Part shown: in pieces, positions 62,466 through 64,000 of the stretch
How the letters are laid out: each line of letters opens with the position of its first letter
How positions within the stretch are numbered: the stretch's first letter is position 1
NCBI RefSeq assembly: GCF_002088935.1
Contig: NZ_NCSS01000006.1
Span: 2,078,407 to 2,142,406, forward strand
Direction of reading: 5' to 3'
Length of the DNA: 64,000 nt
From: Henriciella litoralis
GTDB lineage: Bacteria; Pseudomonadota; Alphaproteobacteria; Caulobacterales; Hyphomonadaceae
The notes under the pieces: model-generated
The model's database searches: none
The model's input: the letters and a program-made list of their open reading frames with translations, nothing else
What the model was told of the DNA's origin: nothing
Made by a program: the position numbers and the translations under genes

Positions 62466-63211
62466 ACACGATCCGCTCAATCCTCTTTTTTCTGTGGCTC
62501 TATGGCGGCATGGCCGTCATCGGAGTCGCCTGCTTGCCGACCCTGCTTTTGTCCCGGCGCTTCGCGATCAAGGCTGTCGCCTTCTTTGCCGAATATGTCC
62601 GGCTCGGCCTTCGGCTGATCTGCGGCGTCCGCGTTGAACTGCGAGGCCGCGAACGTATCCCCGACGGCGCCCTGCTGATTGCCGGCAAGCATCAGGCGAT
62701 GCTGGACGTGTTTATCCCGTTCATCCTGTTCTCGGATGCCGCCGTCATCATGAAGCGCGAGCTGCTCTGGTATCCAGCCCTTGGCTGGTACGCCCTCAAG
62801 ACGCGCATGATCCCGATTGACCGGGCGGGAACGACAAAAACGCTGAAAGCCATGCTGAAAGAGGCGAGCGTTCGCGCCAAAAACGGCCGCCAGATCCTGA
62901 TCTACCCGGAGGGCACACGGGCCGCCCCCGGCGCGCCGCCAGAGTACAAGGCCGCTGGCGTCACCGCGCTCTACAATGCGCTCAACATCCCGGTCGTGCC
63001 GCTTGCGACCAATTCCGGCCTCTGCTGGCCAGCGCGCGGTCTCACCCGCAAACCGGGACACGTCGTCTATGAGGTTCTCCCCCCGATCCCGGCCGATCTC
63101 AATCGCAAGGAAATGTTCGCGCGCATGTCCGCCGATCTAGAGGCCGCCTCTGAGCGCCTCCTCGATGAAGGTCTTGCCGCGCAGGGGCGGACACGAGACG
63201 ATCTTGCATGA
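62462..63211 (+). CDS. plsC: 1-acyl-sn-glycerol-3-phosphate acyltransferase
   Basis: 249 residues from TTG, which overlaps the ftsX stop. The catalytic block is AGKHQAMLDVF (His and Asp four apart), and the phosphate motif YPEGTRAAPG; MIPIDRAGTTKTL lies between. It makes phosphatidic acid. N-terminal membrane helix present. Coupled to the glycosylase gene by ATGA. Confidence 0.92.
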   Translation: MNTIRSILFFLWLYGGMAVIGVACLPTLLLSRRFAIKAVAFFAEYVRLGLRLICGVRVELRGRERIPDGALLIAGKHQAMLDVFIPFILFSDAAVIMKRELLWYPALGWYALKTRMIPIDRAGTTKTLKAMLKEASVRAKNGRQILIYPEGTRAAPGAPPEYKAAGVTALYNALNIPVVPLATNSGLCWPARGLTRKPGHVVYEVLPPIPADLNRKEMFARMSADLEAASERLLDEGLAAQGRTRDDLA

Positions 63212-63840
63212 GCGCCCCCTCGCAAGCTGACCTAGTAGAGGCTTGCACCTGGCTGAGCGAACGCGACGCATCCCTCGCCCGCGCCTATAGAGACCTCGGG
63301 CTCCCAACATGGCGCTACCGCGAACCGAACTATTCCGTCATTGCCCGCATGATCGCCTATCAGCAGATCACAACCAAGGCCGCCGCCAGCATCTGGGCCC
63401 GCGTCGAAGACGCGCTCGGTACGGTCTCGACCGCCTCAGTCCTCGCTGCCTCGGATGACACCCTTCGCGGCTGCGGCCTCTCACGCCCGAAAGTCAGACA
63501 CCTCCGCTCCATTGCCGACGCGATAGAAAGCGGCGCACTCGACCTCACCCGCGTCTACAGCGCCGAGATAGACGACGCCCGCGCCGAATTGATTGCCGTT
63601 AAGGGCATCGGCCCATGGACCGCGGACCTTTTCCTGCTCTATTGCGGCCGGCTCGACGCCTTCCCCGTCGGCGATGTCGGCCTGATGGAAGCCTACAAAC
63701 TGCTGAGCGATGCGAGCGACCGGCACGACACCAAATCGTTCAACACGCTGGCCGAAAGCTGGCGCCCCTATCGGGGCGTCGCGGCACACCTGCTCTGGGG
63801 CTGGATAAATGCTGAGCGCGACAAGGCCAGCGCCCAATAG
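63208..63840 (+). CDS. DNA-3-methyladenine glycosylase (AlkA-like)
   Basis: 210 residues. HhH-GPD fold: YQQITTKAAASIWARVEDAL, GLSRPKVRHLRSIADA, VKGIGPWTADLFLLYCGRL (helix-hairpin-helix) and the catalytic Asp in FPVGDVGLMEAY. It removes alkylated bases. Overlaps plsC. Length fits the short AlkA branch. Confidence 0.9.
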   Translation: MSAPSQADLVEACTWLSERDASLARAYRDLGLPTWRYREPNYSVIARMIAYQQITTKAAASIWARVEDALGTVSTASVLAASDDTLRGCGLSRPKVRHLRSIADAIESGALDLTRVYSAEIDDARAELIAVKGIGPWTADLFLLYCGRLDAFPVGDVGLMEAYKLLSDASDRHDTKSFNTLAESWRPYRGVAAHLLWGWINAERDKASAQ

Positions 63841-63949
63841 TGACCGCACAAGGGACAGAAAATGCGCGCCCCCTCTAGCCAAGGGCCAATTCTGTCATAA
63901 ACTCGTCTCAGGGAATCAGTAATGATACCCTCACAACCGATGGAGGCGC

Positions 63950-64000
63950 GTGTTCACTGACCGAAAGCCAACAGGATCGACCAGGACTGAAAGAGGGCGT
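63950..64000 (+). CDS. possible N-terminus of a gene cut by the window end
   Basis: A GTG at 63950 with GGAGG four bases before opens a frame of 17 codons to the window end (MFTDRKPTGSTRTERGR). No stop is seen. The 110 bases upstream show no gene. Too short to assign. Confidence 0.35.
   Translation, partial: MFTDRKPTGSTRTERGR

Noticed and set aside
1..64000. CRISPR array, tRNA or rRNA genes
   Set aside because: No regularly spaced direct repeats and no tRNA or rRNA signatures were found on reading both strands; very diverged RNA genes could be missed.

Overview
The window is a gene-dense, GC-rich stretch of an alphaproteobacterial chromosome. The best guess is Caulobacterales, perhaps the family Hyphomonadaceae. 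The evidence is a set of alphaproteobacterial marker genes: the CtrA-degradation adaptor rcdA, the cell-cycle regulator TrcR (DUF1013), DUF1192, DUF1178, an aa3-type cytochrome oxidase subunit IV, an HWE-family histidine kinase, bL31 without zinc cysteines, and the syntenic blocks envC-ctpA-yibQ-rppH, MJ0042-ftsE-ftsX-plsC and tkt/gap/pgk/fba. The genus is inference. I see no rRNA, tRNA, CRISPR array or prophage, and no gene-free stretch longer than about 300 bases.

Layout. 0-7.8 kb: a small lipoprotein/GNAT cluster, an HxlR regulator, a TadG-like VWA protein, rcdA with DUF1192, a quinone oxidoreductase, a PAS-HWE kinase-receiver hybrid and a CoaA-like kinase. 7.83-9.92 kb: a complete IS1595-family element with 26-bp terminal inverted repeats and an 8-bp target duplication. 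It carries a DUF3800 passenger gene and a 52-residue Lys-rich gene besides the transposase. 10-12.7 kb: a large surface lipoprotein with Ig-like and fibronectin III domains. 12.9-28.6 kb: core genes, including trcR, a methyltransferase head-to-head with comF, grxC, argJ-mutT with a parvulin lipoprotein, secA, a mechanosensitive channel-like protein, rhomboid, zapE and rpmE. 28.8-34.9 kb: an ABC exporter, inositol monophosphatase, efp, a DUF4282 pair, REP-like palindromes, thiE and lipoproteins.

35-48 kb holds the glycolytic genes fba, pgk, gap and tkt, but gap and tkt are separated by about 7.8 kb. This block contains purT, an ABA4-like membrane protein, two divergent citrate-synthase paralogues (one with an N-terminal HTH), a TetR-YCII-MAPEG module with a perfect operator palindrome, and an MpaB-like oxygenase with its own TetR. 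A 52-bp piece of the tkt 3' end is repeated on the far side of the MpaB-TetR pair, a scar of a rearrangement. 48-64 kb is core again: zapA, a glycosyltransferase, a stand-alone RibD-type deaminase, purU, gpmA, an AGE epimerase, then the cell-envelope and division genes envC, ctpA, yibQ, rppH, hpt, MJ0042, ftsEX, plsC and an AlkA-like glycosylase.

The genes are tightly packed. Many same-strand neighbours overlap by ATGA, GTGA or TGATG, and several convergent pairs share a 4-bp stop overlap. The regions most worth a second look are the IS1595 element with passengers, the 38.6-46.2 kb block inside the glycolytic cluster, and the citrate-synthase/HTH pair.
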